From Flavobacteriaceae bacterium LYZ1037 (GTDB lineage: Bacteria; Bacteroidota; Bacteroidia; Flavobacteriales; Flavobacteriaceae): DNA of 64,000 nucleotides. Each line of letters starts with the position of its first letter. Positions within the stretch are counted from its first letter, which is position 1. Under the pieces are notes generated by a model. It was not told the DNA's origin. It ran no database searches and worked only from the letters and a program-made list of their open reading frames with translations. A program made the position numbers and the translations under genes. Below are positions 63,151 to 64,000 of this stretch, one piece after another. The stretch lies in assembly GCA_003144015.1 (NCBI GenBank), contig QFWS01000002.1:372001-436000 (forward strand). The letters are read 5' to 3'.

Positions 63151-63273
63151 TAAAAAGCAGCTATATTTAATGAGACAAATTGAACATGTCTGTTTTTTAA
63201 TATGTTAAACTTTGTAAGTAATAATGTATTTGACGACATAATTTATATATAAATCTCTTTAAATCTTTAAGTT

Positions 63274-64000
63274 ATTAAACAGATACTACTATTATTTTTA
63301 GCAATTACTTTTCTAAATTGTTCGTCAGATGATTCCAATAAAGGTGATACTTCAAATGGAGATTGGTTAGTAAATTCATCAGATATTTCTGGTGCTTTCA
63401 ATTTATTTCCTTTGTCTTTAAATCCAGAATTTACAACAGTTTCAGAAACTAGTTTAAGCGATGGTAGCTTAGTAGGTGTTGTATCAATTGGTTCGGCAGT
63501 TTTGGTTTTTCCTAATGATTTTGTATATCAATTTGAGATTATTAATACAAGTTACAATGGTTTTGACTATGCCTTTAGTTATTGCCCTATAACCAAAAGC
63601 TCTATTGCATTTAAAAGAGATCAAATATTTAGAGCATCTGGATATTTGTATAAAGAAAATATGACGCCTTGGGATGAAAACACAGAAACAATTTGGTCTC
63701 AAATGTTAGGAAAAGCAATAAATGGAGATAATCCTAATAGAAGATTAGAAAAAATCCCAGTACTTAAAACCTCTTGGAGAACGGTAAAAGATTACTATCC
63801 TAATGCTCTGGTTATAAAACAATATAATAGACCAGAATTAGCTAAGGTACCACAATTGCCTAGTGATGAAGATGATGATATAGAAATGCCTTCTGATGCT
63901 GAATTAACCTATGGGATAGTTGAAAATAATTTACATAATGTCCACACATTTAGATATGCTGACTTTAGAGACTCTAAGCGAAAGGACGTTATTATACAGG
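63274..64000 (+). CDS. DUF3179 lipoprotein, cut at window end; no ATG start
   Basis: An open frame from a stop at 63268-63270 to the window end codes for a lipoprotein signal (KQILLLFLAITFLNC then SS) followed by a DUF3179-like domain (FDYAFSYCPITKSSIAF, ASGYLYKENMTPWDENTETIWSQ, KTSWRTVKDYYPNAL). The position where ATG is expected reads ATT (63274-63276), just before the Lys-rich start. No other start fits the signal. Either ATT is used, or the start is mutated. About 242 codons are inside the window; DUF3179 has no known function. Confidence 0.75.
   Translation, partial: MKQILLLFLAITFLNCSSDDSNKGDTSNGDWLVNSSDISGAFNLFPLSLNPEFTTVSETSLSDGSLVGVVSIGSAVLVFPNDFVYQFEIINTSYNGFDYAFSYCPITKSSIAFKRDQIFRASGYLYKENMTPWDENTETIWSQMLGKAINGDNPNRRLEKIPVLKTSWRTVKDYYPNALVIKQYNRPELAKVPQLPSDEDDDIEMPSDAELTYGIVENNLHNVHTFRYADFRDSKRKDVIIQ

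Noticed and set aside
63173-63197. Short stem (AGACA/TGTCT) followed by T residues after the peroxiredoxin-like gene
   Set aside because: Only five base pairs and a long loop; too weak to call a terminator.
1-64000. CRISPR array, prophage, insertion sequence or integrase
   Set aside because: No regular direct repeats, phage structural genes, transposases or recombinases were seen on reading the window.

Overview
This window is an AT-rich, gene-dense bacterial chromosome segment from Bacteroidota, almost certainly Flavobacteriaceae. Four things support this: promoters of the TAnnTTTG (-7) type instead of the E. coli sigma70 type; two secreted proteins ending in type IX secretion (T9SS type A) sorting domains; lipoproteins of Bacteroidota style; and family content typical of marine flavobacteria (DUF4407, DUF4260, mevalonate-pathway isoprenoid genes, arsenosugar genes). 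About 70 genes and one tRNA are supported. I saw no CRISPR array, rRNA, prophage or insertion sequence.

Layout. 1-4500: a C-terminal fragment, a possible small regulated RNA, a DUF456 protein, then a BlaI-type repressor / M56 antirepressor peptidase operon with a TPR protein and a TonB-like lipoprotein, preceded by three copies of a palindromic operator. 4500-8300 (minus): Bax-inhibitor-like protein, outer-membrane protein, glycosyltransferase and flippase-like membrane protein. 8300-13700 (plus): ruvC, hemW, cyclase and small enzymes. 13600-17200 (minus): NTF2-like lipoprotein, DUF4407, and a second BlaI/M56 pair with a different operator. 17300-22000: T9SS M28 peptidase, M20 dipeptidase, tRNA-Leu, T9SS kelch protein. 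22200-25100: methionine sulfoxide repair (msrB, msrA, a divergent msrA paralogue) and a hydrolase-OsmC fusion. 26000-33300: thioesterase, GDPD, flavoprotein, DUF1697, then mevalonate genes, a UbiA prenyltransferase and a pseudouridine synthase homologue that lacks the catalytic aspartate. 35200-39400: a candidate structured leader RNA, then arginine decarboxylase, agmatinase, a deoxyhypusine-synthase-like protein and two small proteins. 40100-50700: glycosyltransferases, serine hydrolase, amidohydrolase, a membrane Fe-S protein with its flavoprotein neighbour, and a GH113-like lipoprotein. 50738-54190: pyruvate carboxylase with an operator-like palindrome at its promoter. 54300-61063 (minus): a nine-gene arsenosugar biosynthesis cluster. 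61200-64000: Na+/H+ antiporter, peroxiredoxin-like protein, and a DUF3179 lipoprotein cut by the window end that has no ATG start.

Working together: the arsenosugar cluster (ArsM, ArsS, a nucleoside phosphorylase, two glycosyltransferases, an AhpD-like protein, a secreted rhodanese, DUF547 and a sterol-desaturase-like oxygenase) is the most distinctive system. The two BlaI/M56 modules with non-identical operators, the polyamine operon with its upstream RNA-like structure, and the catalytically impaired pseudouridine synthase are the other points worth attention. Function calls come from reading motifs and recalling families; no database search was run.
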